Below are positions 31,726 to 39,649 of a DNA stretch of 64,000 nt, in pieces. Origin of the DNA: Devosia ginsengisoli (GTDB lineage: Bacteria > Pseudomonadota > Alphaproteobacteria > Rhizobiales > Devosiaceae); contig NZ_CP042304.1 in the NCBI RefSeq assembly GCF_007859655.1, forward strand, positions 1,426,001 through 1,490,000. Reading direction: 5' to 3'. The notes under the pieces were generated by a model that was not told the DNA's origin, made no database searches, and was given only the letters and a program-made list of their open reading frames with translations. A program made the translations under genes and the position numbers. Positions within the stretch are counted from its first letter, which is position 1. The number at the start of each line of letters is the position of its first letter.

Positions 31726-31977
31726 ATGGCCCGCACCGTAAAGGGATGGAGACAGCAATATATTTGGGACCGCCCGCGGATCAAACGATCTGCCCCGGCG
31801 CCGCTCACCGCTGAACAGGTGGAAGAAAACGGCCGCAAGTCCGACGAACTGATCGCGCGCTTCTTTGAGACCCACGGCGTGAATACCGGCCTCGAAAAGA
31901 TCAAGGACCGTGAAGCCCGTACCGCCGTCGAAGGCGATACCGATCTGAACCACGATAATGTGGAGGCGGCAGAATGA
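31726..31977 (+). CDS. Hypothetical phage protein, 83 aa
   Basis: MARTVKGWRQQYIWDRPRIK, basic N-terminus and acidic C-terminus (EARTAVEGDTDLNHDNVEAA). Overlaps the next gene by 4 bases (ATGA). Function unknown. Confidence 0.68.
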   Translation: MARTVKGWRQQYIWDRPRIKRSAPAPLTAEQVEENGRKSDELIARFFETHGVNTGLEKIKDREARTAVEGDTDLNHDNVEAAE

Positions 31978-32216
31978 GCCGGCGGGACAATGGCGGCCAC
32001 GCTTTCCCGCCGGCGCTTGTGAAGCATCCCCACAGCGGAACAATCACCGGCGCCAGCGGCATGACGCGCCGCGAGTGGCTGGCCGGGCTGGCCATGCAAG
32101 CCATGCTGACCGGCGCCTTCAGCAAGAATAACCCGCTTGAGGCCGCTGATCTAACGTCGATCTGCGCCGGCGCTTACCGCTTTGCCGACGCCATGATCGC
32201 GGAGGGCAGCAAATGA
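31974..32216 (+). CDS. Small conserved phage protein, 80 aa
   Basis: MSRRDNGGHAFPPALVKHPH followed by a TGASGMTRREWLAGLAMQAM segment; small proteins with a MTxREWLAG motif are common in phages and prophages of proteobacteria, role unknown. Overlaps both neighbours. Confidence 0.75.
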   Translation: MSRRDNGGHAFPPALVKHPHSGTITGASGMTRREWLAGLAMQAMLTGAFSKNNPLEAADLTSICAGAYRFADAMIAEGSK

Positions 32217-32317
32217 CCCTCACCCTCAACACCACCCTCGTCCTCACCTGGTCGGCGCTGATGATAGCTGCTGCTTACTGGATGAGGTTTGATGCTCCGA
32301 TCTGGGGAGGCTTCTGA
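32213..32317 (+). CDS. Tiny single-span membrane protein, 34 aa
   Basis: MTLTLNTTLVLTWSALMIAA then AYWMRFDAPIWGGF. One hydrophobic helix (8-23). Coupled by ATGA to the gene before and TGATG to the gene after. Function unknown. Confidence 0.6.
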   Translation: MTLTLNTTLVLTWSALMIAAAYWMRFDAPIWGGF

Positions 32318-32580
32318 TGGGCCTCACCGAGAACGAACGGAAGGCGCTGTTGGCCTGGCAGGGCTCCTGCGAAGAGAACAATGTCCTGCCCTTCGCGACC
32401 GTCGCATTGCGCGCCGAGATGCCGAAGGGAAGCGTGCGCAGGTTTGTCCGCGCCCTGGCTCGTAAGGGCATGCTGCAGTTCTGCCGGATGAGCTGGGATG
32501 AGGAGGGCCCGCGAGGCGCCGGATACATGCCCACAAAGGCTGGCTATGCCGCCCTGTCGTCCATTGAGGTATCAGCATGA
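32317..32580 (+). CDS. Small winged-helix-like phage protein, 87 aa
   Basis: MGLTENERKALLAWQGSCEE, then VALRAEMPKGSVRRFVRALA and RKGMLQF..TKAGYAAL: the pattern of a small winged helix (MarR-like core without dimer helices). Possible early transcription regulator. Overlaps both neighbours. Confidence 0.75.
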   Translation: MGLTENERKALLAWQGSCEENNVLPFATVALRAEMPKGSVRRFVRALARKGMLQFCRMSWDEEGPRGAGYMPTKAGYAALSSIEVSA

Positions 32581-32723
32581 CCGGCACCTCTGTCCTCACC
32601 ACCAAATACACCTGTGACAAGAACGGAAACTGGATCGAGATTCCTATCATCCTCACTCGGTCTGGAAATGGATGGATTGAACGGGAGCCTCCTAAGGCTT
32701 TGCCGAGGAAGGTGGCAGCATGA
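32577..32723 (+). CDS. Small phage protein, 48 aa
   Basis: MTGTSVLTTKYTCDKNGNWI then EIPIILTRSGNGWIEREPPK. Beta-rich, overlapping both neighbours by 4 bases (ATGA), which supports it. Function unknown. Confidence 0.6.
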   Translation: MTGTSVLTTKYTCDKNGNWIEIPIILTRSGNGWIEREPPKALPRKVAA

Positions 32724-34672
32724 ACGCTCACCTCCCGCCCGATTTCTGGATGCTCGACCAGGGCACACCGGACGCTGATGAATTGATCGTCGACAGCTTC
32801 GCCGGCGGCGGCGGGGCATCGACCGGAATCGAGATGGCCCTCGGCCGTTCGCCCGACTATGCCATCAATCACGACGCCGAGGCCCTGGCACTTCACGCCG
32901 CGAACCATCCCGAGACGGTCCACCTGTCGAAGAACATCTACAAGGTCGATCCCATGGACGTGGTCGGTCGGCGCAAGGTCGGCCTGCTCTGGGCATCGCC
33001 AGACTGCAAGCATTTCAGCAAGGCCAAGGGCGGCGCACCGGTCAAGCGCGAGATACGCGATCTTGCTTGGACGGTGGTGCTGTGGGCAGAGCGGGTGCGC
33101 CCGCGTGTGATCATCCTTGAGAACGTCGAGGAGTTCCAGACCTGGGGTCCGCTGGTCGATACGCCGAAAGGCATCTTTCCATGCCCAGACCGCAAGGGAG
33201 AAACCTTCAATGAGTGGATCGCCGCTCTCAAGAAGCACGGCTACAAGGTCGAGTGGAAGGAATTGCGCGCCTGCGACTATGGCGCGCCGACCACGCGCAA
33301 GCGCCTGTTCCTGATTGCTCGCTGCGACGGCAAGCCCATCGTCTGGCCAGCGCCGACGCACGGCCCCGGCCGACTGCCGTACCACACCGCCGCGAGTCAT
33401 GTGATCGACTGGTCGATTCCGTGCCCGTCGATCTTCGATACCAGCGAAGAGATCATGGCCAAGTTCGGCGTGCGGGCCATCCGCCCGTTGGCCGAAAACA
33501 CGATGGCCCGCATCGCCAAGGGCGTGAAGCGGTACGTGCTTGACGCGGCCAAGCCGTTCATCATCAAGTTCCAGACCGGCGCAGTCGGCTCCGACATCGA
33601 CGCGCCGCTGCCGACCGTCACGGCCAACAGCTTCATAAAGCGCCCTGGCGGCGCTGCGCCGCCTGGCGTGGTCATGCCGCACCTGATGACCATGCGGAAC
33701 GCGGGCAAGCCGTACAACGAGGCCGACAAGCCCACCCATACCGTCACGGCAGGCGGCGCCGGGCTGTCCCTGGTCGCGCCAGTGCTGGCCGGCGTCGGCG
33801 GCCGGGCCGGGCAGAGCCGCCCGCGCTCGGCCGATGAACCGTGCGCGACCGGCACGACCAAGGCTGACACTGTTCTGGTTGCGCCGATCCTATCGTCCGC
33901 GCAGCACGGCGGGTCGCACCGGGCAGCCGATGAGCCGCACCGCACGATCGCAGCGAGCGACAAAGACCAGAACCAGATCATCGCCGCCACGATGGTGCAG
34001 ACCGGATATGGCGAACGGCCCGGCCAGGAGCCCCGTGCACTGGATATCGGCAAGCCGCTGGGCACGGTTGTTGCCGGCGGCGCGAAGCACGCCATGGTCG
34101 CCGCATTCCTCGCGCAGCACAACACGATGCCCGCCGGCGGCGTTCATGCCGGCCACCATGCCGAGGATCCCATCTCGTCCGTCACCGCCACGGGAAGCCA
34201 GCAGGCGGTCGTCTCGGCCGGCCTGATGAACATGAAGGGCAGCGACCGGCGCATGTCCGATGTTGAGCAGCCCGCACCGACGGTGACGGCTGACGGCACG
34301 CACCAGGCCGAGGTTCGTGCCTTCCTTCTCAAATATTACGGCATCGGCCCCGATGGGCATGACGCCGATGCGCCGATGGGCGCGGTCACCACCAAGGATC
34401 GGTTCGGCCTGGTGATGGTCGAGGGCGAGCCCTACGAGATCGTGGACATCGGCATGCGGATGCTCACCCCGCGCGAACTGTTCAAGGCGCAGGGATTCCC
34501 GGCTGGCTACGAGATCGAAACAGGCGTGTTCGCCGACGGCAGCCGGCGCGCGCTCACCAAGACCGCTCAGGTGCGCATGTGCGGCAATAGCGTCTGCCCG
34601 CCGATTGCTGCCGCGCTGGTGTCCGCCAACTGTGCCGACATGGCGCGCAGTGAGAAGGTGGCAGCCGAATGA
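32720..34672 (+). CDS. DNA C5-cytosine methyltransferase with repeated modules
   Basis: 650 aa. Motif I is SFAGGGGASTGIEMAL (about 31-46), the catalytic Cys lies in SPDCKHFSKAKGG near 94, and ENVEEFQTWG is motif VI near 132. Between about 275 and 560 the target-recognition position is filled by seven or eight repeats of about 30 residues, each with a (D/E)xPxxTVTA-like core (LPTVTAN; THTVTAG; APTVTAD). The C-terminal helix (MLTPRELFKAQGFP) and TKTAQVRMCGNSVCPP hold the last conserved motifs. No restriction partner is adjacent, so it is probably an anti-restriction methyltransferase. Confidence 0.92.
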   Translation: MNAHLPPDFWMLDQGTPDADELIVDSFAGGGGASTGIEMALGRSPDYAINHDAEALALHAANHPETVHLSKNIYKVDPMDVVGRRKVGLLWASPDCKHFSKAKGGAPVKREIRDLAWTVVLWAERVRPRVIILENVEEFQTWGPLVDTPKGIFPCPDRKGETFNEWIAALKKHGYKVEWKELRACDYGAPTTRKRLFLIARCDGKPIVWPAPTHGPGRLPYHTAASHVIDWSIPCPSIFDTSEEIMAKFGVRAIRPLAENTMARIAKGVKRYVLDAAKPFIIKFQTGAVGSDIDAPLPTVTANSFIKRPGGAAPPGVVMPHLMTMRNAGKPYNEADKPTHTVTAGGAGLSLVAPVLAGVGGRAGQSRPRSADEPCATGTTKADTVLVAPILSSAQHGGSHRAADEPHRTIAASDKDQNQIIAATMVQTGYGERPGQEPRALDIGKPLGTVVAGGAKHAMVAAFLAQHNTMPAGGVHAGHHAEDPISSVTATGSQQAVVSAGLMNMKGSDRRMSDVEQPAPTVTADGTHQAEVRAFLLKYYGIGPDGHDADAPMGAVTTKDRFGLVMVEGEPYEIVDIGMRMLTPRELFKAQGFPAGYEIETGVFADGSRRALTKTAQVRMCGNSVCPPIAAALVSANCADMARSEKVAAE

Positions 34673-34674
34673 CG

Positions 34675-34935
34675 TTACGGAAAATGCTTGGCGACGTAGT
34701 GCGGATTTTCTCCCGCGCTGAGAGTTCCAGCCTCTGCGCGAACGTGCGTCAGCCCTGTGTCTTGTCCGGTTGCCATCAGCCAGACCTCGTCATCTGTCAG
34801 ATGGGTGCAGGCCAGTTTCGTCAACAGGTCTTGGACTTTGTTGCGAGTGTATTCACCGGCCTTCACCTCGCGCTCCCAAACTTTGCTGGTGCCGTCATAT
34901 TTGGTCACCAGCCACACCCCACTTCTCGTACTCAT
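34675..34935 (-). CDS. Hypothetical protein on the opposite strand of the early operon, 86 aa
   Basis: Start MSTRSGVWLVTKYDGTSKVW at 34935 with GGAGG 8 bases upstream. Well-formed small protein (GEYTRNKVQDLLTKLACTHL; DDEVWLMATGQDTGLTHVRA). It is the only minus-strand gene between 31.2 and 39.5 kb and converges on the methyltransferase gene 2 bases from its stop. Function unknown. Confidence 0.7.
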   Translation of the reverse strand: MSTRSGVWLVTKYDGTSKVWEREVKAGEYTRNKVQDLLTKLACTHLTDDEVWLMATGQDTGLTHVRAEAGTLSAGENPHYVAKHFP

Positions 34936-34997
34936 CGGCGAGTCCTCCATCGGCAAAAGGATGGATGGTGCGAGCCTCATCGGCAAGGGGCATCAGC

Positions 34998-35213
34998 GTG
35001 AGAAAGCTCACCGACCAAGAGCGCCAGCTCCTCCGTTTGATCGCAGATGCCGGCGGCAGCATATGCCCTGGCGTCGACACCAATATTCCGAAGGAAGGCC
35101 ACAAGTCACTTCGCCGGATGGAACGGGCCGGTCTGCTGACAGTCGAGGATACCGACGACGGGCCAAGGTTCAAGCTGACCATCCTCGCGCTGCCGGAGGT
35201 GGATCATGGCTAG
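34998..35213 (+). CDS. Small winged-helix-like protein, 71 aa
   Basis: GTG start at 34998 with AAGGGG upstream; protein VRKLTDQERQLLRLIADAGG, then IPKEGHKSLRRMERAGLLTV. Single-domain helix-turn-helix pattern. Overlaps the HNH gene by 8 bases. Confidence 0.7.
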   Translation: MRKLTDQERQLLRLIADAGGSICPGVDTNIPKEGHKSLRRMERAGLLTVEDTDDGPRFKLTILALPEVDHG

Positions 35214-35631
35214 ATCCCGCCGCTACGAGTTCAGTAAAGCCACCATGAGGCAGGCCAACGAACGCTCAGGCGGGCGCTGTGAGGCCGAGGGCGAGGTCTA
35301 CGGCCTAGACGCAGGCCAGCGATGCAATGTGCCGTTCAAGGGCGGCGCCAAGGAATTCGATCACTATCCCATGCCTGCTACCGAGGAAGGCAGCGACACG
35401 CTGGATAACTGCGTCACCTGCTGCCCGGACTGCCACGGCTACAAAACCCGCACCTTCGATATTCCCGCTCAGGCCAAGGTCAAGCGGGTTTCCGACAAGG
35501 ACCAGGGCATTGCCCTCCCCAAAGTCTCCATGCCGTCCCAGCGCCTCGGCAAGGGCAACAATCAGCACAGTGCCACCCGCCGCCTCACCAAAGGTGTGGG
35601 CTTGGCCTATTTCGAGGATTCCACCCCATGA
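35206..35631 (+). CDS. HNH endonuclease
   Basis: 141 aa. Cys25 and Cys40 frame an EFDHYPMPATEEGSDTLDNC core (catalytic DH and N) followed by CCPDCHGYKTRTFD with the second zinc ligands and last His-Lys. This is a typical phage HNH with a basic N-terminus. It may be a homing-type or recombination nuclease in the accessory early operon. Confidence 0.88.
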   Translation: MARSRRYEFSKATMRQANERSGGRCEAEGEVYGLDAGQRCNVPFKGGAKEFDHYPMPATEEGSDTLDNCVTCCPDCHGYKTRTFDIPAQAKVKRVSDKDQGIALPKVSMPSQRLGKGNNQHSATRRLTKGVGLAYFEDSTP

Positions 35632-36089
35632 GCAAGGCGTCAGTGCCTTACGCCAGCGCGACCAGCGGCGTTGCTGCCCGCACCGAGATCACCAATATCC
35701 TGCGCCGTTTCGGCTGCAGCAATGTCGGCTTCATGGATGACTATCAGAACCATGAGGTGCTGTTGGCCTTCGAACATCGCGGCAACCGCGTCCAACTGCG
35801 GGCATCGGCGAAGGGCTGGGCTGCGATGTTCCTCAAAGCCGAACCGTGGACACCACAGCGCCGCTCCACCCGTCAGCAGTACGAGCAGGCCGCGCTCGAC
35901 AAGGGCCTGATCGCTGTCAACTCCGTCCTGCGGGATTGGGTCAAAGGCCAGATCACTGCCGTTGAGACAGGCGTCCTGTCGTTTGCCGGCGTGTTCCTCC
36001 CCTACATGATCGCGGCAGATGGCCGGCCGGTCCTTGAACACATCCAAGCTGCCAAGCTTCTGGCGGCGCCGACCGAGGAAACCCCATGA
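35628..36089 (+). CDS. Hypothetical phage protein, 153 aa
   Basis: MSKASVPYASATSGVAARTE, with an IQTW-free alpha-beta pattern: VAARTEITNILRRFGCSNVG, HEVLLAFEHRGNRVQLRASA, and a helical end (AVNSVLRDWVKGQITAVETG). Similar small proteins accompany HNH genes in Hyphomicrobiales prophages. Overlaps neighbours by 4 bases. Function unknown. Confidence 0.7.
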   Translation: MSKASVPYASATSGVAARTEITNILRRFGCSNVGFMDDYQNHEVLLAFEHRGNRVQLRASAKGWAAMFLKAEPWTPQRRSTRQQYEQAALDKGLIAVNSVLRDWVKGQITAVETGVLSFAGVFLPYMIAADGRPVLEHIQAAKLLAAPTEETP

Positions 36090-36706
36090 CAGTAGATGCA
36101 AACAGGGTGAGCCTGCTGCCGTGCCCGTTTTGTGGCGACCAAGCTTTTGCCGGCACAACACTCGATAACAGCCACTATGTGATGTGCCGAGCGGAGAACT
36201 GCTGGGCAATGACCGGCTACTTGCCGACCCAATCCGAAGCCATCGCCGCATGGAACTGCCGCTCCCCTTCTCTATCAGGTGGGGAGGCCGGCAAGTGGGT
36301 TCAGCAACTCGCGGCAAGGATCACGGTGGATGTATGCGAGATCGAGCGCAACAGCCCGGAAGATGATCCGATGGCCTGCATCGTCTATGCGCCCGAGTTA
36401 ACCGACATTATTGAGCGCCGCGCCACCGAAGCTCTTGCCGCGGTCCCTGTCGCCTCCCCCGCACCCGATATCATCGCCGCCAAGGATGCGGAGATAGATG
36501 ACCTGCGTGAGATAGCCGCGAAGTATCAGGTGGTCAGCGATGACAGGGATAAGTGGCGAGCCCGCGCCAATGCGGCGGTAGAGGTGCTGCGAGAGATAGC
36601 CAACACAGAAGCGCCGGACGGAACATGCTACGCCGGGGCTCTTTATCGCTCCATCGCAGATACCTTCCTCTCCCCCCCCTCAATGGAGCAAAGCCATGAC
36701 CATTGA
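36086..36706 (+). CDS. Lar-type restriction alleviation-like protein
   Basis: 206 aa. N-terminal 60 residues match the Lar family: LLPCPFCGDQAF, then a second Cys pair (VMCRAENCWAMT) and the SEAIAAWNCR end. Lar of the Rac prophage softens type I restriction. The remainder is a helical extension with a coiled coil (EIDDLREIAAKYQVVSDDRD). With the solitary methyltransferases it could form an anti-restriction set. Confidence 0.8.
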   Translation: MTVDANRVSLLPCPFCGDQAFAGTTLDNSHYVMCRAENCWAMTGYLPTQSEAIAAWNCRSPSLSGGEAGKWVQQLAARITVDVCEIERNSPEDDPMACIVYAPELTDIIERRATEALAAVPVASPAPDIIAAKDAEIDDLREIAAKYQVVSDDRDKWRARANAAVEVLREIANTEAPDGTCYAGALYRSIADTFLSPPSMEQSHDH

Positions 36707-37286
36707 CCAGAAGGCTTTGACCCGACCCATCATCGGCATCGAGAACCGCACCGCGCAGGAAGTGTTCGACATTATGTGCGACCGCTTCCTTCTCGCCGCC
36801 CACCCTGCCCCTGACCATGCAGGGCTGGTGGAGAGGTTGAGGACTGCATACGCGAAGGTCGCAGAGTGGCCAGAAAACCGGATAAAGCCCGGCGCAGTCG
36901 AAGAACTCGGTCCCGGCTTCGATGACCTATTGGAATTGCGCAACCTCGTTCCCGAAGCCGCCACGGCTCTTTCTGCACAAGCCTCCCCAGCATCACTAGA
37001 AGGGGTGACGGATGAACAGGTGCTGGCTTCCGAAATCCTAGCTGAACTGACCAGAGCGCGGACCAAATTTCCCGGCAAGAATGTCACCTTCGCGGCCCTG
37101 GTCGAGGAAGTGGGCGAGCTTGCCACGGCCACGTTTGAGGAAAGTAGCGACCGGGTGCGCAAGGAAGCCGTGCAGGTCGCCGTCATGGCAATGCGCATGG
37201 TGCTCGACGGCGATCATACCTTTGACGACTGGCGGGCCGAAAAGGGCCTCGACCCTCTCTCCGCTATCGTCGGGAGCGCCAAATGA
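36696..37286 (+). CDS. MazG-like nucleotide pyrophosphohydrolase domain protein
   Basis: 196 aa. The C-terminal 90 residues carry an EEVGEL-type metal site (ALVEEVGELATATFEESSDR; KEAVQVAVMAMRMVLDGDHT), as in MazG and dUTPase-like all-alpha NTP pyrophosphohydrolases, which remove unwanted nucleotides or lower alarmones. The N-terminal half is a separate helical region. It overlaps the Lar-like gene by 11 bases. Confidence 0.78.
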   Translation: MTIDQKALTRPIIGIENRTAQEVFDIMCDRFLLAAHPAPDHAGLVERLRTAYAKVAEWPENRIKPGAVEELGPGFDDLLELRNLVPEAATALSAQASPASLEGVTDEQVLASEILAELTRARTKFPGKNVTFAALVEEVGELATATFEESSDRVRKEAVQVAVMAMRMVLDGDHTFDDWRAEKGLDPLSAIVGSAK

Positions 37287-37915
37287 CCGAGATCACCGAA
37301 GAGATGGTGGAGACAGTCGCGCGTGCCTTGTGCCGAAACAAGTATCTGGCCGGCCATGCCGCCGACGCTGTGGAATGGTTAGTGGATCGAGACTGGCGCG
37401 GATACGCATCAGATGCCCGCGCCGCCCTCACCGCTGCATTCGCTTCCCGGCCCTCTCAGGGTGGGGAATGGGTGATGGCCGAAGCGATCATCGATCACTA
37501 CTACGACATGCTGCCGGGCGATGTTGCAATGCCGGCCCGGTGTGAGCCGGAGCCAGGCACCACCGCGGCTCATATCAAGTGGATGCTTAACCAGATAGGC
37601 ACGATGCGCGACCAGTCGAAGGCAATGCGCTGGCTGGGCTTCATTCAAGGCATCTTGATCGAGCGCGGTTACACCACCGTCACCCGTGAGCGCGAATTCA
37701 CACGTCCGTATTTCTCCGCCTCTCCATCACCTTATGGGGTGGAAGCTCGCCCGACAGGTCATTTCTGCATCGTCCATGATGGCTTTGCCGGCGACGTGAT
37801 CGGCCACTACACCACTCGCGAGGGCAAGCCCGGCGTTGTCCTGCAGCAGGACGGCACCCGCGTCGTGCATGTCTACGGCGAGAAGTGGCTCACCAAGGAT
37901 CAGAGCAATGGCTGA
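37283..37915 (+). CDS. Hypothetical phage protein, 210 aa
   Basis: MTEITEEMVETVARALCRNK resembles the short helical starts seen in many Hyphomicrobiales prophage proteins. Middle region AAHIKWMLNQIGTMRDQSKA with IQGILIERGYTTVTRERE suggests an integrase-region accessory fold; end is beta-rich (GHYTTREGKPGVVLQQDGTR). No known domain. Confidence 0.68.
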   Translation: MTEITEEMVETVARALCRNKYLAGHAADAVEWLVDRDWRGYASDARAALTAAFASRPSQGGEWVMAEAIIDHYYDMLPGDVAMPARCEPEPGTTAAHIKWMLNQIGTMRDQSKAMRWLGFIQGILIERGYTTVTREREFTRPYFSASPSPYGVEARPTGHFCIVHDGFAGDVIGHYTTREGKPGVVLQQDGTRVVHVYGEKWLTKDQSNG

Positions 37916-38174
37916 CCCCGTGGAGGTGATGGCAAGGGCCGTGAGCAAGTCGATCTACGGTGGCGAGGTGACATGGCGGCAAAGCGTCCCTGCAGCAGAA
38001 GCCGCCCTCTCCGCTCTCGATGCTGCCGGCTTTGCGGTAGTGCCGAAAGAGCCAACGCAAGAAATGTGGGCAGCGTCAGGCGATGCTATTGTGAAGCTCG
38101 GCCACGTGCATCACGACGCCATATCCGAAGCCTGTTACCGTTCCATGCTCTCAGCAGCACAGGTGAAGCCATGA
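37908..38174 (+). CDS. Hypothetical phage protein, 88 aa
   Basis: Start MADPVEVMARAVSKSIYGGE at 37908, overlapping the gene before by 8 bases. Contains SALDAAGFAVVPKEPTQEMW, a motif found in several small phage proteins of unknown role. Overlaps the next gene by 4 bases. Confidence 0.68.
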   Translation: MADPVEVMARAVSKSIYGGEVTWRQSVPAAEAALSALDAAGFAVVPKEPTQEMWAASGDAIVKLGHVHHDAISEACYRSMLSAAQVKP

Positions 38175-38281
38175 GCCCCATGCATCCCCGCTACTGGCGG
38201 AACATGGCCGTACTCGGCTCTATCATCCTTGTTGGGTGGGGCTTTGTTGAAGCCGGTAAGTGGCTGGGGTGGTGGGGATGA
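38171..38281 (+). CDS. Tiny single-span membrane protein, 36 aa
   Basis: MSPMHPRYWRNMAVLGSIIL then VGWGFVEAGKWLGWWG. One helix (12-27) with aromatic edges. ATGA overlaps with both neighbours support it. Function unknown. Confidence 0.6.
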   Translation: MSPMHPRYWRNMAVLGSIILVGWGFVEAGKWLGWWG

Positions 38282-38490
38282 CGAAACCTGCCGTTTTCAC
38301 CCAAGGCGACATCTCGAAGCTGCTCAAAGGCGCCAAATCGGCCGGAGTGGACGTGCGTCGCGTGATTATAGATCGCTCGGGCAGGATAGTTGCGGATTTC
38401 GGCAAGCCGGTCGATGATACCTCGGAACCGAACGAGTGGGACGTGGTTTTCGATGCCCAAGAAAAGCGGACTGCCAAAGGGCGTCACTGA
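38278..38490 (+). CDS. Small protein before integrase, possible excisionase-like factor
   Basis: 70 aa, MTKPAVFTQGDISKLLKGAK, then SAGVDVRRVIIDRSGRIVAD. The helical first half (QGDISKLLKGAKSAG) and the position overlapping the integrase gene are typical of small integrase-linked proteins in Hyphomicrobiales prophages, possibly directionality factors. Role not proven. Confidence 0.65.
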   Translation: MTKPAVFTQGDISKLLKGAKSAGVDVRRVIIDRSGRIVADFGKPVDDTSEPNEWDVVFDAQEKRTAKGRH

Positions 38491-39484
38491 GTTCAAGGAC
38501 CGCCATGAGAAATGGCATCTCCGCTATCGGGCTAAGGGCCAGCCCACGGTCTATCTCAAGACCCGGCCCGGCCAGGATGGCTGGCATGAGGAATACGAGG
38601 CCGCACGAGCCGGCGAGCCCGAGAAGCGTGTCCGCACCAGCGCCAGAACGAAGCCGGGCACGATATCGGCCCTGATCGCAGTCTATTATGGCACTCCGGA
38701 ATTCACCGGCCTGGCCGAAAGCTCGCGCAAGACCTATCGCAACATGCTGGAGCGCTTCCGCGAGGCCCACGGTGACAAGCAGGTCGCCACCCTGACCCGA
38801 GCCCACATCAAAGCCATCATCGGCGCCATGTCGGCAACGCCAGCCGCGGCGAACAATTTGCTCGACCGTCTACGGATCCTCATGAAGCTGGCCATGGACG
38901 ACGAGTGGCGAGCCGATGACCCAACCTATCGCGTCAAGGGCTTCAAGCTCTCCGGCGACGGCTTCCACACTTGGTCCGAGGACGACATCGAGAAGTTCTG
39001 CGACCACTACCCGATAGGCACGAGCGCCCGGCTCGCCATGGGTCTGATGCTCTATACTGGCCAACGACGATCCGACATGGTGAGGATGGGGTGGCAGCAC
39101 ATCTCGGGTGACCGAATGCGTGTGCGCCAGCTCAAAACCGACGCGATGCTATCGATCCCCATCCATTCGGACCTTGCCGAAATTCTGGCGAGCGCCGAAC
39201 GGACTGACTTGCCGATCCTGCTCACGCAATTCGGTAAGCCCTTTACGGCCAACGGATTCGGCAACCGGATGAGGAAATGGTGCAACGCGGCCGAACTACC
39301 CGAATGCACGTCGCATGGGCTTCGGAAGGCGGCAGCCAGGCGCATGGCGGAGGCCGGCTGTAGCAACAAGGAGATCATGGCAATTACCGGTCACCAGACC
39401 GATAAGGAGGTCACGCGCTACACGAAGGCAGCGGACCAGATAAAGCTCGCGGATCGGGCCATGAAGGCGATCGGCGGCAGTTAG
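38453..39484 (+). CDS. Tyrosine-family phage integrase
   Basis: 343 aa from MPKKSGLPKGVTEFKDRHEK at 38453. SAM-like N-terminal core-binding region (YRNMLERFREAHGDKQVATL) and a catalytic domain with Arg in YTGQRRSDMVRM, HGLRKAAARRM (His-x-x-Arg), GHQTDKEV (His) and the nucleophile Tyr in VTRYTKAAD. It catalyses integration and excision at att sites. It is the last gene before the chromosome, 86 bases from a tRNA-like end. Confidence 0.95.
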   Translation: MPKKSGLPKGVTEFKDRHEKWHLRYRAKGQPTVYLKTRPGQDGWHEEYEAARAGEPEKRVRTSARTKPGTISALIAVYYGTPEFTGLAESSRKTYRNMLERFREAHGDKQVATLTRAHIKAIIGAMSATPAAANNLLDRLRILMKLAMDDEWRADDPTYRVKGFKLSGDGFHTWSEDDIEKFCDHYPIGTSARLAMGLMLYTGQRRSDMVRMGWQHISGDRMRVRQLKTDAMLSIPIHSDLAEILASAERTDLPILLTQFGKPFTANGFGNRMRKWCNAAELPECTSHGLRKAAARRMAEAGCSNKEIMAITGHQTDKEVTRYTKAADQIKLADRAMKAIGGS

Positions 39485-39570
39485 CCAAGGCTGGCAAAAA
39501 GGCGTTTTGCATCAATGCGGGCTTTTGAGGGGGTTAGCCACGCCAAGGCATTGGCCGATATAATACGGTG

Positions 39571-39590
39571 CAGTCCAGTCCCCTCCACCA
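39571..39590 (+). other. Candidate attR, tRNA-Tyr-like 3' end
   Basis: The stretch AGTCCCCTCCACCA (39577-39590) has the shape of a tRNA 3' end: a seven-base acceptor strand CCCCTCC, discriminator A and CCA. tRNA-Tyr genes stand just before rlmB in several Hyphomicrobiales genomes as I recall. The T-arm upstream does not match, as expected if only the tRNA 3' end is duplicated by integration. No whole tRNA is in the window. Confidence 0.45.
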
Positions 39591-39649
39591 ACGCCCTTCC
39601 CGCACCAGACATGCTTGCTGGCCCGCCGCAAAGGCGCTAGGGCATTGCC

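Larger units (their letters stand above)
1..39590. mobile_element. Siphovirus-type HK97-like prophage (right-hand part)
   Basis: A continuous set of phage genes runs from the left edge to a tyrosine integrase ending at 39484. It contains terminase, protease, HK97 capsid, portal, tail tube, tape measure, replication genes, Cro/CI and integrase. Late and replication genes are on the minus strand; CI and the accessory early operon are on the plus strand. No contractile sheath or baseplate gene is seen, which with the long tape measure suggests a siphovirus. The left end and the lysis cassette are outside the window. The right end is placed at a tRNA 3'-end-like sequence just before rlmB, which is inference. 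Confidence 0.95.

Noticed and set aside
34669..35001. 110-aa plus-strand frame after the C5 methyltransferase
   Set aside because: It is the shadow of the better-formed minus-strand 86-aa gene with a GGAGG site.
39540..39600. A complete tRNA gene next to rlmB
   Set aside because: Only the 3' end is present; no anticodon arm or D arm can be folded.
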